Shown here piece after piece: positions 7,530 to 15,589 of a DNA stretch of 35,475 bases. Numbering within the stretch: the first letter of the stretch is position 1; each line of letters begins with the position of its first letter. A program made the translations under genes and the position numbers. The notes under the pieces were generated by a model. It did not search any database, was not told the origin of the DNA, and was given only the letters and a program-made list of their open reading frames with translations. This DNA comes from an uncultured Treponema sp. Lineage in GTDB: Bacteria; Spirochaetota; Spirochaetia; Treponematales; Treponemataceae. The stretch covers positions 1 through 35,475 of the forward strand of contig CAMEET010000014.1 in the NCBI GenBank assembly GCA_945915085.1, given 5' to 3'.

Positions 7530-9227
7530 ATGAAAAAGTGTAAATTTTTAAGTGTAGCAGGAGCTCTAGCTATTTTTTCATTAGCTTTGTGTACAACTGC
7601 CTGCGGTAAAAAAGGTTCATCAGGAATTAAACCAAAAGAAACAGTTACTCTTGATGTTTATTCTCAGCTTGCTAACTATTCTGGACTTCAAACTGGATGG
7701 TTTGCAGATCTTATGCTTGAAAAATTCAATGTAAAATTGAATATCATTCCAGAAACTGGTGGAGCTTATCAGACTCGTATGGAATCAGGCAATCTTGGTG
7801 ACATTGTTGTTTGGGGTAACGATGGAGATCAGTATCAGAAAGCTGTAAATGCGGGTCTTTTGCTTGATTGGGAAGAAGATGGTCTTTTGGCTAAACATGG
7901 TGCTTATATCAACGAAAATATGAAACTTGCTTTGCAGAAAAACAAGATGATTGCTTCTCCTGATAAGAAAATTCATGGATTTGGTCATTCTGTTTCTACT
8001 TCAGCTTCTGATGTTCAGCAATTCTTCTACACTTGGGATCTTCGTTTTGACCTTTATGAAAAAATCGGCATGCCTGCAATCAAAAATCTTGATGATATGG
8101 TTGATGTACTTGCCAAAATGAAAGAAATCTGTCCAAAAGATGACAATGGCAATACTACTTATGGTATTTCTATGTTCAACGATTGGGACGGTGATATGGT
8201 TATGTTTGTAAAAGCTCTTGCTACTGCTTATTATGGATATGATGAATTTTATGTTGGTCTTTATGACCCTGAAACAGGAACTTTCCACGGTGCTGTAGAA
8301 GAAAATGGTCCTTATCTTGAATGTTTGAAATTCTACAACAAACTTTTCCAGAAAGGTCTTGTTGATCCAGACTCTTTGACACAGAAATATAACGGTATGT
8401 CAGAAGATTATCAGAATGGTACTGCTTTCTTTAATATTTTCAACTGGATGGCCTCTCAGACATATAACAGTGAAACTCACACAAGTGCTGGAAAAGCAAT
8501 GTATCCAGTTTGCCCAGAAGAAGCTGCTCCACTTGTTTACGGTCAGAATGTTTATGGTGCTGAAAGAATCTGGTCTATTGGTGCAAAAACTGCTTATCCA
8601 GAACTTTGTATGGAAATTTTGAACTACTTTGCTACTCCAGAAGGATTCTTGACAACACAGTATGGTCCTCAGGGTGTAACATGGGAAATCAAAGATGGAA
8701 AAACTTATCTTACTGAATTCGGCAAAAAAGCAATGGCAGATCAGAATAATACAGAAATGCCTGCTCCATATAAAGGAACATTCCATGACGGTGCTTTCCA
8801 GATTAATAACATTACATGGTGTCTTGATGCTTCAAATCCACTTACAGACGGTGAAACATACAACCGTTTCTTCTGGGCTTCTGAACAGTTACCACCTGCA
8901 AATTCTGTAGAAGCAAGCTGGCGTGAATGGGCAGATGCGGCAAATGCTGATGAATATCTTTTGAAACACAAACATCAGATTGCACCAGGTACTTTGTTTA
9001 CAGCAACTCCAGTTCCTACAGATTTGGAAATGAAAAAATCTCAAGTTTGTGATGCAATCAAAAACGGTTCTTGGAATGCTATTTATGCAAAATCTGATGC
9101 AGAATACGAAAAGATTGTTGCAAAAATGATTTCTGACGTAAAAGCTTACGGTTGGGATGAATTAAACGAATTCTTTGTTGCTCAAGCAAAAGTTCGTGCA
9201 GCAGCAGAAAGTGCAGCAAGAAAATAA
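7530..9227 (+). CDS. Extracellular solute-binding lipoprotein of the sugar ABC importer
   Basis: Membrane-anchored substrate-binding protein, 565 aa, matching the large LipO-like binding proteins that accompany LplB/YtcP permeases. It has a basic N-terminus (MKKCK), a hydrophobic core and a lipobox ending TTAC, with the lipidated Cys at residue 25, then a short polar linker. The mature part has a family-1-like layout: early VTLDVYSQLANYSG, a mid-protein GISMFNDWDGDMVMF region, and a C-terminus rich in short Ala/Lys helices. A very strong AGGAGG lies 7 nt upstream of the ATG. The gene follows the permeases after a gap filled by repeat R2 and is closed by an intrinsic terminator. The likely ligand is an oligosaccharide; which one is not readable. 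Confidence 0.92.
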   Translation: MKKCKFLSVAGALAIFSLALCTTACGKKGSSGIKPKETVTLDVYSQLANYSGLQTGWFADLMLEKFNVKLNIIPETGGAYQTRMESGNLGDIVVWGNDGDQYQKAVNAGLLLDWEEDGLLAKHGAYINENMKLALQKNKMIASPDKKIHGFGHSVSTSASDVQQFFYTWDLRFDLYEKIGMPAIKNLDDMVDVLAKMKEICPKDDNGNTTYGISMFNDWDGDMVMFVKALATAYYGYDEFYVGLYDPETGTFHGAVEENGPYLECLKFYNKLFQKGLVDPDSLTQKYNGMSEDYQNGTAFFNIFNWMASQTYNSETHTSAGKAMYPVCPEEAAPLVYGQNVYGAERIWSIGAKTAYPELCMEILNYFATPEGFLTTQYGPQGVTWEIKDGKTYLTEFGKKAMADQNNTEMPAPYKGTFHDGAFQINNITWCLDASNPLTDGETYNRFFWASEQLPPANSVEASWREWADAANADEYLLKHKHQIAPGTLFTATPVPTDLEMKKSQVCDAIKNGSWNAIYAKSDAEYEKIVAKMISDVKAYGWDELNEFFVAQAKVRAAAESAARK

Positions 9228-9260
9228 AATAATTCTTTAAAATAAATAAAACGACTTTAC

Positions 9261-9300
9261 ATACCCGTCATTATTGATAGAATATTGACGGGTATTTTGT
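9261..9300 (+). terminator. Intrinsic terminator of the transporter operon
   Basis: ATACCCGTCA (9261-9270) pairs with TGACGGGTAT (9286-9295), a 10-bp stem followed by a short T-rich tract. It lies 33 nt after the binding-protein stop. Confidence 0.85.
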
Positions 9301-9350
9301 TTAAATTTTATGATATTATATTATTATGAGTTTGAAAATCGGATATTTAT

Positions 9351-9505
9351 AGATTGAAAGTGCTGGTGTAGCTGGCTCCGAAGTGCAGTGTAGGAATGAA
9401 GCGATAAAGCACCCTTGAAAAAGCGCGAATTTTCAATATAAACTCGTACGAAAAATGCTTAACATATCTCGTTTTTTTTGTGAAGCAAAAAGCTACCCAA
9501 AAAAA
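9351..9505 (-). mobile_element. Degenerate GC-rich mosaic repeat element R5
   Basis: Reading the minus strand, this has the left module (GGGTAGCTTTTTGCTTC) and a core clearly related to that of R3: ATCGCTTCATTCCT, then CTTCGGAGCCAGCTAC and CCAGCACTTTCAATC. A stretch of about 55-65 bp separates the left module from the core and is absent from R3. It occupies most of the gap between the transporter terminator and the DUF624 gene. Confidence 0.65.
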
Positions 9506-9575
9506 TAAAACTAAAAAAATTGACATTTGACCTATTAATATAAATGGATTAAGTTTTTGATTAAAGGATTGAAAT

Positions 9576-10184
9576 ATGGCTTTATTTAACATGAACAGTG
9601 GATTTTTTAAGTTTATTAACAGATTACTTGATGTTTTGTTTTTAAATTTTTTATGGATTATATGCAGTCTACCGATTGTAACTATTGGGGCGGCAACGTG
9701 CGCTGCTTTTAGTATTTCACTGAAAATGGTTGATGATGAAGAAGGCTATATTGGGAAAGCTTTTTTTAAGGAATTTAAAAAAAATTTTAAGCAGGGAACG
9801 TTGATGTGGATGATTACCGCTCCCTGTATTTATATTTTGTATTTGTTATGGCAGTTGGTTATAAAATCGGAAGATATTAATGTAATTGTGATAATTGGAG
9901 TTATTTTTCTTACAGCAATTGCAATAAGTATAAATCTTTATTCTTATCCTTTGATAGCACGATATGAAAATTCTTTGAGGAACATTATAAAGAATTCTTT
10001 TGGAATCTGTTTACAATATTTTGTAAAAACAATTATTTTGACTGTTGTTGTTGTAATTGAAATTGTAATAATTATGTGGAATAGATGGACGCTTCTTGCA
10101 GGAATTATTATTGGACCGGAATTTATAATTTATACGATAAGTGGAGTGTCAAAAAAAATATTTTTACAGATTGAAAAAAATTGA
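9576..10184 (+). CDS. DUF624/YesL-like membrane protein
   Basis: Small integral membrane protein of 202 aa resembling the YesL/DUF624 family, which is encoded next to LplB/YtcP-type sugar importers in many bacteria; its biochemical role is not established. The opening MNSGFFKFINRLLDVLFLNFLWIICSLPIVTIGAA-type segment (residues 5-41) is the family hallmark: a short amphipathic start, then a helix with a conserved Pro-Ile-Val-Thr-x-Gly-Ala stretch. Three or four more hydrophobic helices follow (about 75-95, 103-122, 142-165, 168-190). It has an AAAGGA ribosome site 7 nt before the ATG. It lies beyond a terminator and a repeat, so it probably has its own promoter; a TTGACA is present at 9520-9525 but no convincing -10 at the right spacing. 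Confidence 0.85.
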   Translation: MALFNMNSGFFKFINRLLDVLFLNFLWIICSLPIVTIGAATCAAFSISLKMVDDEEGYIGKAFFKEFKKNFKQGTLMWMITAPCIYILYLLWQLVIKSEDINVIVIIGVIFLTAIAISINLYSYPLIARYENSLRNIIKNSFGICLQYFVKTIILTVVVVIEIVIIMWNRWTLLAGIIIGPEFIIYTISGVSKKIFLQIEKN

Positions 10185-10205
10185 TGTAAAAAGAGCATAA
10201 TAAAG

Positions 10206-10217
10206 GGGACAGACCTA
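10206..10217 (+). repeat. Dispersed 12-mer, copy 5
   Basis: GGGACAGACCTA, one mismatch (last base), 21 nt downstream of the DUF624 stop and on its strand. Confidence 0.75.
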
Positions 10218-10248
10218 ATTGAGTGTGTGCTTGGCACGGACAAATCAT

Positions 10249-10285
10249 AAAAAAAAACAAGACTGTCTTGAAATTAGACAGCCTT
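10249..10285 (-). terminator. Intrinsic terminator of the lacI-type gene
   Basis: On the minus strand AAGGCTGTCT pairs with AGACAGTCTT around a 7-nt loop (one G-T wobble), then GTTTTTTTTT. It lies 11 nt past the regulator's stop codon. Confidence 0.85.
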
Positions 10286-10295
10286 AAGTTATATA

Positions 10296-11309
10296 TCATT
10301 TCTTTTGTACTGATTCTCTAATTATTAATTCGCCACTTACAAGATGTCGACCTTTGATATATGATGTACCTGTAATTTTGCTGATTATTAAATCGACTGC
10401 GATTTTTACTATATCTTCTGGATGAATGTAAACCGTCGTAAGTCCAATATCTAATTTGTCATTTGATACATAATTGTCATAGCCAGAAACTGAAACATCC
10501 TGTGGTACTTTTATGCCTTTTGATTCAAGCTGATTTATTAAAATAGCGGCTGTTTCATCACAATTGCAGATAAATGCATCAGGCATATCGTCATGAAGAG
10601 GAATTTCTATTCTTTTTCCATTTTCATCTCGGTCTGGGATTATCTCATCAAAAGATGTTTGAAGAAAATTTTCGAGCATTGCTTTTTGAAATCCCATATA
10701 TCGGTCGCAAATTGATGTTGTTGCTTCAAAATTTCCCACGAATTGTAGTTTTCTGTGTCCTTGTGAAATGACATAATTTGTGAGTTTATATGAACAATAG
10801 TAATCGTCATTTGAAACACTGTCCGCATCAAGTTTTGTAGAATAAAAATCCAAAAGTATAAAATTTTTATACTGTTTGGAAATTGATTCCAGATAATCAT
10901 CATTTGTTTGTCCCAAAACTATCAGACCGTCAATTTTGTTGTCAGAAATCATTCTTGGAAGAACAAGATTTTTTTCATCATTATCAGAAATCAATTCCAT
11001 AATGCTGTAATAACTTCTGCTCAAAAGTTCTTTTGAAAGAAAATTAAACAGATACCAGTAATATGATGAATCTCGTGAAAAAAAACGTGATGGAATAATT
11101 ATTCCGATATTTCCTGTTTTACCTGTTGAAGTTTGAATTGAGTTTTGTTTTTTTGTTTTATATCCCATTGATTCGGCAAGTTGTTTGATTTGTTTTCGTA
11201 AATCATCACTTACACCTTCTTTATCTGTAAGAGCTTTTGAGATAGTTACTGAACTGACTCCAAGTTCTTTTGCGATATCAGCTAATCTGATTTTCTTTTT
11301 TTGTTCCAT
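10296..11309 (-). CDS. LacI-family transcriptional regulator
   Basis: Sugar-responsive DNA-binding repressor, 337 aa, the normal family length. The N-terminal helix-turn-helix (residues 6-30: IRLADIAKELGVSSVTISKAL) is followed by the hinge region and a periplasmic-binding-protein-like sensor domain (about 65-337) with typical signatures IGIIIPSRF, DGLIVLG, FICNCDETAAILI and SVSGYDNY. It faces the transporter genes and most likely controls them. Its promoter contains the octamer TTACTTAA in the -35/-10 spacer, which also appears three times before the first permease, so autoregulation is plausible. There is no Shine-Dalgarno sequence, and the ATG lies 6 nt after the -10 hexamer, as in lon. Confidence 0.95.
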   Translation of the reverse strand: MEQKKKIRLADIAKELGVSSVTISKALTDKEGVSDDLRKQIKQLAESMGYKTKKQNSIQTSTGKTGNIGIIIPSRFFSRDSSYYWYLFNFLSKELLSRSYYSIMELISDNDEKNLVLPRMISDNKIDGLIVLGQTNDDYLESISKQYKNFILLDFYSTKLDADSVSNDDYYCSYKLTNYVISQGHRKLQFVGNFEATTSICDRYMGFQKAMLENFLQTSFDEIIPDRDENGKRIEIPLHDDMPDAFICNCDETAAILINQLESKGIKVPQDVSVSGYDNYVSNDKLDIGLTTVYIHPEDIVKIAVDLIISKITGTSYIKGRHLVSGELIIRESVQKK

Positions 11310-11315
11310 ATGTTT

Positions 11316-11344
11316 ATTGTATCAAAAATTACTTAAAAAATCAA
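11316..11344 (-). promoter_or_regulatory. lacI-type gene promoter with embedded candidate operator
   Basis: On the minus strand: TTGATT (11344-11339), a 17-bp spacer, TACAAT (11321-11316), then 6 nt to the ATG. The spacer carries TTAAGTAA, the reverse of the repeated octamer before the transporter genes; a further copy lies at 11371-11378. Confidence 0.6.
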
Positions 11345-11398
11345 TGAAAGTTAACTATTTGATAGTAAAATTAAGTAAGAAAATTGGGATCAATATTC

Positions 11399-11410
11399 AA
11401 AGTCTGTCCC
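11399..11410 (-). repeat. Dispersed 12-mer, copy 6
   Basis: Reads GGGACAGACTTT on the minus strand (one mismatch), preceded by A7. It lies between the glyA terminator and the lacI-type promoter, on the strand of both genes. Confidence 0.7.
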
Positions 11411-11418
11411 TTTTTTTA

Positions 11419-11473
11419 AAATAAAAAACGTCTGGTTTGACTTTCAATCAAGTAGTTTCTAACCAGACGTTTT
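11419..11473 (-). terminator. Intrinsic terminator of glyA
   Basis: A perfect 13-bp stem, AAAACGTCTGGTT with AACCAGACGTTTT (11461-11473 and 11425-11437), followed on the minus strand by further T residues. It sits 34 nt past the glyA stop. Confidence 0.9.
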
Positions 11474-11507
11474 ATGAATTTATTGAAAAACTTAATTTAT
11501 CTTTTAA

Positions 11508-13007
11508 TTATTTTACAAATTCTTTTTTCAGGAAATCCAAATCTAATTCAGGATAAAGAACATGTGCACTTAATAATTTGTTGACTCGTTCTTTTGCTTC
11601 TTTTTGAACTTTTGGATCAAGGTCGATTTTTCCTTTTGCTGGTTTACCTTCTTTTGTAAGTCCAGGTTTTGTTCCTTTTAATACAAAATCGATTATATCA
11701 GCAACTTCTTTCATGTCCTGTTCGTTCATTCCAAGTGTTGTCAGACCTGGTGTACCGATGCGGATTCCGCTTGTCCACCATGCTCCGTTTTTATCATAAG
11801 GAAGTGCGTTTGCATTTGCTGTAACTCCGCATGCGAAAAGTGCAGCTTCTGCTTGCTTTCCAGTCAGTCCATAAACAGTAACATCACAAAGCATAAGGTG
11901 ATTGTCTGTTCCACCAGTCTGCAAAGGAATACCATGAGATTTACAGCCTTCGGCAAGTGCCTGTGCGTTTTTTACTACCTGAGCTGCCCAAGCCTGATAT
12001 TCTGTTGTGCGGGCTTCTTTGAATGCAATTGCTTTTGCTGCCATTATGTGACCAAGAGGACCTCCAAGTACCATTGGGCAGCCTTTGTTAACATAATCAG
12101 CAAATTCTTTTTTACAAAGAATCATAGCACCACGAGGACCACGTAAAGTTTTATGTGTAGTTGTTGTAACAATATCAGCCCATTTTACAGGATCATAATC
12201 ATCTGTGAAAACTTTTCCTGCAACAAGGCCAGCAAAGTGTGCCATATCTACCATCAAAACTGCTCCGCATTTATCAGCAATTTCTCGGAAACGGCGGAAA
12301 TTGATTTTTCGAGGATAAGCTGAATAGCCTGTCAGAAGAATAAGAGGTTTTACTTCCATTGCCTGTTTTTCAATAGCATCATAATCAAGAAGACCTGTTT
12401 CCTTATCAACACCATAAGGATGACTTTCAAACATTCTGGCAGAAACGTTCATTTTGTAGCCGTGAGTGAGATGTCCGCCACAAGAATAATCAAGTCCCAT
12501 CAGTTTTTGATTACCGAATTTTTTTCTTAAATCATCAAATTGTTCTGCTGTAAGGTCATTAAGTGATTTTACACCAAGCTGTTCCAAAGTTGGAGTTTCA
12601 ACTTTTGCAGAAAGAATCGCCCAATAAGCTACAAGATTTGTGTCAGCTCCAGAATGAGGCTGAACATAAGCGTAATCTGCGCCAAAAAGAGCTTCGGCTT
12701 CACGCGCAGCTGTATTTTCTACGGCATCAATGTTTACGCACCCTCCATAATAACGGTGTTCAGGATAACCTTCTGCATATTTATCTGTCAAAAGATTTCC
12801 CATTGCTGCCTGAACATTCAAAGAGCAGTAGTTTTCAGAAGCAACAAGTTTTAAATGACTGCGCTGATTTTCCAGTTCATTTACAATCGATGCTGCAATA
12901 TCAGGACCTACAGTGGCAACCTGCTGAAGATTTGCAACATAAGAACACATTGCAGCGTTTGGCTTTCCGCCACAACTAGCAAGATAGTTTTCCAATGGTG
13001 TAGACAT
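11508..13007 (-). CDS. glyA: Serine hydroxymethyltransferase (long form)
   Basis: Cytoplasmic PLP enzyme interconverting serine plus tetrahydrofolate with glycine plus methylene-tetrahydrofolate, the main one-carbon source. It has 499 aa against about 417 for E. coli GlyA. The extra length is an N-terminal segment before the usual ELENQRSHLKLVASENY start region and an insert of about 35-40 residues after YWAILSAK. This long form is known from spirochaetes and chlamydiae. The PLP lysine lies in TTTTHKTLRGPRG; the HSGADTNL, MVDMAHFAGLVAG and TGGTDNHL segments are also family signatures. A purine-rich AGGGG lies 8 nt before the ATG. Its probable promoter lies inside a MITE-like element directly upstream. 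It is transcribed alone and closed by a strong terminator. Confidence 0.96.
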   Translation of the reverse strand: MSTPLENYLASCGGKPNAAMCSYVANLQQVATVGPDIAASIVNELENQRSHLKLVASENYCSLNVQAAMGNLLTDKYAEGYPEHRYYGGCVNIDAVENTAAREAEALFGADYAYVQPHSGADTNLVAYWAILSAKVETPTLEQLGVKSLNDLTAEQFDDLRKKFGNQKLMGLDYSCGGHLTHGYKMNVSARMFESHPYGVDKETGLLDYDAIEKQAMEVKPLILLTGYSAYPRKINFRRFREIADKCGAVLMVDMAHFAGLVAGKVFTDDYDPVKWADIVTTTTHKTLRGPRGAMILCKKEFADYVNKGCPMVLGGPLGHIMAAKAIAFKEARTTEYQAWAAQVVKNAQALAEGCKSHGIPLQTGGTDNHLMLCDVTVYGLTGKQAEAALFACGVTANANALPYDKNGAWWTSGIRIGTPGLTTLGMNEQDMKEVADIIDFVLKGTKPGLTKEGKPAKGKIDLDPKVQKEAKERVNKLLSAHVLYPELDLDFLKKEFVK

Positions 13008-13023
13008 ATTTTTTCCCCTGAAG

Positions 13024-13150
13024 GAGCTGTCTAATAAGTATTGTCATGCTGAAATTAGTTCAACATTCATACTATATATAGTGTAAAGGTTCCGAATCAA
13101 GTTCTGAATAACACTATAAACTATATTTTGGTATACTTTTGGGACAGCTC
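13024..13150 (-). mobile_element. 127-bp MITE-like palindromic element upstream of glyA
   Basis: Terminal inverted repeats GAGCTGTC (13024-13031) and GACAGCTC (13143-13150), with similarity continuing inward (TAATAAGTAT against CCAAAAGTAT). Inside, a TCATGCTGAA...GTTCAACATTCAT arm faces a GTTCCGAATC...GTTCTGAATAACA arm, with ACTATATATAGT near the centre. No clear target duplication was found. Read towards glyA it contains TTGATT (13100-13095), a 16-bp spacer and TATATA (13078-13073), a possible glyA promoter. Confidence 0.65.
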
Positions 13151-13243
13151 TAAAAATTAATATTTTAAGTTATATTTTAATTTTACAATAAAATTAAAAT
13201 AATTTGAAGTGGGGAGAAGTTTTTTTGATTAAAGTTTTGAGAT

Positions 13244-13255
13244 AAGGTCTGTCCC
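13244..13255 (-). repeat. Dispersed 12-mer, copy 7 (exact)
   Basis: An exact GGGACAGACCTT on the minus strand, between the MITE-like element and the EAL gene, oriented with glyA. The rest of the 392-bp gap (13156-13335) is AT-rich with nothing else recognised. Confidence 0.85.
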
Positions 13256-13337
13256 TATTTTATGCTTATTTTATGTTCATTTTACCCACATTTTAAATTA
13301 ATCCAAAAAATATAAAATTTACTTTCATCAAATCCAC

Positions 13338-13365
13338 TTGCACAATTCCTGTTTTGTAGTAAAAT
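13338..13365 (+). promoter_or_regulatory. Candidate promoter of the EAL-domain gene
   Basis: TTGCAC (13338-13343), a 16-bp spacer and TAAAAT (13360-13365), 34 nt before the ATG, leaving room for the AGAGG ribosome site at 13391-13395. Confidence 0.5.
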
Positions 13366-13399
13366 ATGATGTGACGTAAATTCATTTTTCAGAGGTTTT

Positions 13400-15559
13400 A
13401 TGGAGCTTTCAGATAATCTGATGTACACTGCAATGCAAAGACTTATTCTTTTGCATTATCAAAAAGTGCTTTATGTCGATTTAACCGAAGATTTTTATTC
13501 TGTTCTCAAAATTGATGATAATGAATGGAATATGTCTGTCTATAATGATAAACAAAAGAAAATAAGTGAATGGTTCCGTTATTTTGCGGAAAGCGATTTG
13601 TGTCACAATGATGATAGGCAGACTTTCAGAAATTTTGCAGATCTAGAAAAATTCCGTAAACAGATTAAGGAAAATGAAGAAAAACCTATCAGATGTACGT
13701 ACAGACGAAAAATCAAACCAGATGACCAGAGTTTTACTCGCTGTGTGATGGAAATATTTCCCTACACAGATAAAAATTTGCATCAGATTATTTTTCTTTT
13801 TGTTCGGGAAGCGGCAAAATCAAACTCTATTTTCAACAGAATGAATGAATCTGTTCAGCGGCTGAAAGAAAAAAATCAATTTATCAGTCATAAAAAATTT
13901 AATGAAAAAAAACGTATTCTTGTTGTGGACGATAATTCAATCAACAGAAATATGCTCAAAGAATATCTAGATGATGAATATGAAATAATCGAAGCTGAAA
14001 ACGGTCTTGTTGCACTTGATATTCTGTTTTATAACTATCAAAACATTTCAGCAATTGTACTTGATTTGTGTATGCCGGTTATTAATGGTTTTGAGTTTTT
14101 AAAAAAAGTTCAGCTTAATCCTTTGCTTTCTACTATCCCGATTCTTGTTGCAACATCTGCAACTGATAATGATGATGAAGAAAAAAGTCTTTCCATGGGT
14201 GCAACTGATTTTGTAAAAAAACCGTATAATCCTGTAGTTGTCAAAATGCGGCTTTCCAAAATCATAAAAATGAAAGAAGCCAGTGAAATGGTTTCTATTT
14301 CTGAATTTGATTCGGTGACAGGTTTTTACACGAAAGAAGCTTTCTGTCATCACATTGAAATGGAACTAAACAATAATCCTCAATATGATTATGATATCGT
14401 TGTTTCAAATATCGATAATTATGCTTCTATAGAACAGTGTTATGGCAAATCAAATTGCGAAAAACTTCTTCCAAAATTAGCTGAAGTTGCTCGCAATGCA
14501 ACTGACGATGTTGTTTTTTATGGAAAAATAGGTGAACGAACTTTTGCCAGTCTAGTAAAACACACTTCCAGTTTTGATGATTCATTCTTTAGAGAAATTT
14601 CTGAAAAAATTGCAGATATTATCCAGATTGAAAATATTCAGGTGAAATTTGGTGTATATGAGTCAATTGATAAAGATATTTCTGCTATTGAGTCAATCGA
14701 CCGTGCAGTTTCTGCAATGAATTCCATATCCAAAAAGTTTGGAACCGTTGTAGCATTTTATGATAAAAAAGTTGCGGAAATCCAGGCAAAAAACTTTGAA
14801 ATGGAAACTGCTTTTGAAAGTGCCATTGCAAAGGAAGATTTTGAAGTTTGGTTCCAGCCGAAATATTCTGCAAAGACAAAGTCAATTGTGGGAGCAGAAG
14901 CCCTAATTCGATGGCGTGGTAAAGATGGAAATCTGATTTCTCCAGCAGAATTTATTCCGCTTTTTGAAACTGACGGCTTGATTCCTATCCTTGATGAATA
15001 TGTTTTTAAGAAAGTGTGTGCTTATCAAAAGGCTCGGTTAGAAAAAGGAAAAACAATTGTTCCTATTTCTGTAAATTTGTCGCGTGCGAGCATGTTCAAA
15101 AAGGATTTTATCAAAAATTATACAAAGATTGCAAATGAAATGGGCGTTTCCCGTTCCTGCGTTCCAATCGAAATTACAGAATCAATGGCTGTAAAAAGCT
15201 CTTCGGTTAAGTCTTTTGCAGAAGAACTCATCAATGAGGGCTTTTCTTTGCACATGGATGATTTTGGTGCTGGATATTCTTCTCTTGCAAGTCTGCAGAT
15301 TCTGCGTTTTGATGTTATAAAGCTTGATAAATCACTTATCGATTTTATCGGTACGACAAGTGGTGAAAGCCTTATCAAACATACTGTTGCTTTTGCAAAA
15401 GAGTCTGGAATGAAAGTTGTTGCTGAAGGTGTAGAAAAAAAAGAACAGCTTGATTTTCTGCGTGAAATAAACTGCGATTATATTCAGGGATTTTATTTTG
15501 CAGCTCCAATGCCTCAAAAAGAATTCGATAAATTATTGACAGGAGATTCTAAGATTTAA
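13400..15559 (+). CDS. Response regulator with degenerate GGDEF and intact EAL (c-di-GMP phosphodiesterase)
   Basis: Cytoplasmic two-component output protein of 719 aa that should hydrolyse cyclic di-GMP. Domains: an N-terminal region of about 160 residues that may be a divergent PAS sensor; a receiver domain (about 169-290) with the VVDDN acidic pair, phospho-acceptor Asp222 in IVLDLCMP and the KKPY lysine; a GGDEF-like domain (about 305-445) in which the signature is replaced by GKIGERTF near residue 375, so cyclase activity is not expected; and an EAL domain (about 475-715). The EAL residues are all present: GAEALIRW (Glu500), PISVNLS, PIEITES, HMDDFGAGYSS, VIKLDKS, VVAEGVE and YIQGFYF. 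No histidine kinase lies nearby. Potassium-uptake genes follow after 30 nt, possibly in one operon. Confidence 0.93.
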   Translation: MELSDNLMYTAMQRLILLHYQKVLYVDLTEDFYSVLKIDDNEWNMSVYNDKQKKISEWFRYFAESDLCHNDDRQTFRNFADLEKFRKQIKENEEKPIRCTYRRKIKPDDQSFTRCVMEIFPYTDKNLHQIIFLFVREAAKSNSIFNRMNESVQRLKEKNQFISHKKFNEKKRILVVDDNSINRNMLKEYLDDEYEIIEAENGLVALDILFYNYQNISAIVLDLCMPVINGFEFLKKVQLNPLLSTIPILVATSATDNDDEEKSLSMGATDFVKKPYNPVVVKMRLSKIIKMKEASEMVSISEFDSVTGFYTKEAFCHHIEMELNNNPQYDYDIVVSNIDNYASIEQCYGKSNCEKLLPKLAEVARNATDDVVFYGKIGERTFASLVKHTSSFDDSFFREISEKIADIIQIENIQVKFGVYESIDKDISAIESIDRAVSAMNSISKKFGTVVAFYDKKVAEIQAKNFEMETAFESAIAKEDFEVWFQPKYSAKTKSIVGAEALIRWRGKDGNLISPAEFIPLFETDGLIPILDEYVFKKVCAYQKARLEKGKTIVPISVNLSRASMFKKDFIKNYTKIANEMGVSRSCVPIEITESMAVKSSSVKSFAEELINEGFSLHMDDFGAGYSSLASLQILRFDVIKLDKSLIDFIGTTSGESLIKHTVAFAKESGMKVVAEGVEKKEQLDFLREINCDYIQGFYFAAPMPQKEFDKLLTGDSKI

Positions 15560-15589
15560 TAAATTAGAGTTATCGAAAAAAAAGTTTCT

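Noticed and set aside
7296..7533. Two overlapping small open frames before the binding-protein gene
   Set aside because: They are translations of repeat R2 and share peptides (such as TGLSEAREAAGAIAE) with the frame through R4, so they reflect repeat sequence and not genes.
13024..13150. A tRNA or riboswitch upstream of glyA
   Set aside because: The strong pairing and a GGTTCCGAATC-like stretch suggested it, but there is no acceptor stem or anticodon arm and no glycine-riboswitch core; the ends are terminal inverted repeats.
13141..13150. GGGACAGCTC as another dispersed 12-mer
   Set aside because: Only the first seven bases match; it is explained by the terminal inverted repeat of the MITE-like element.
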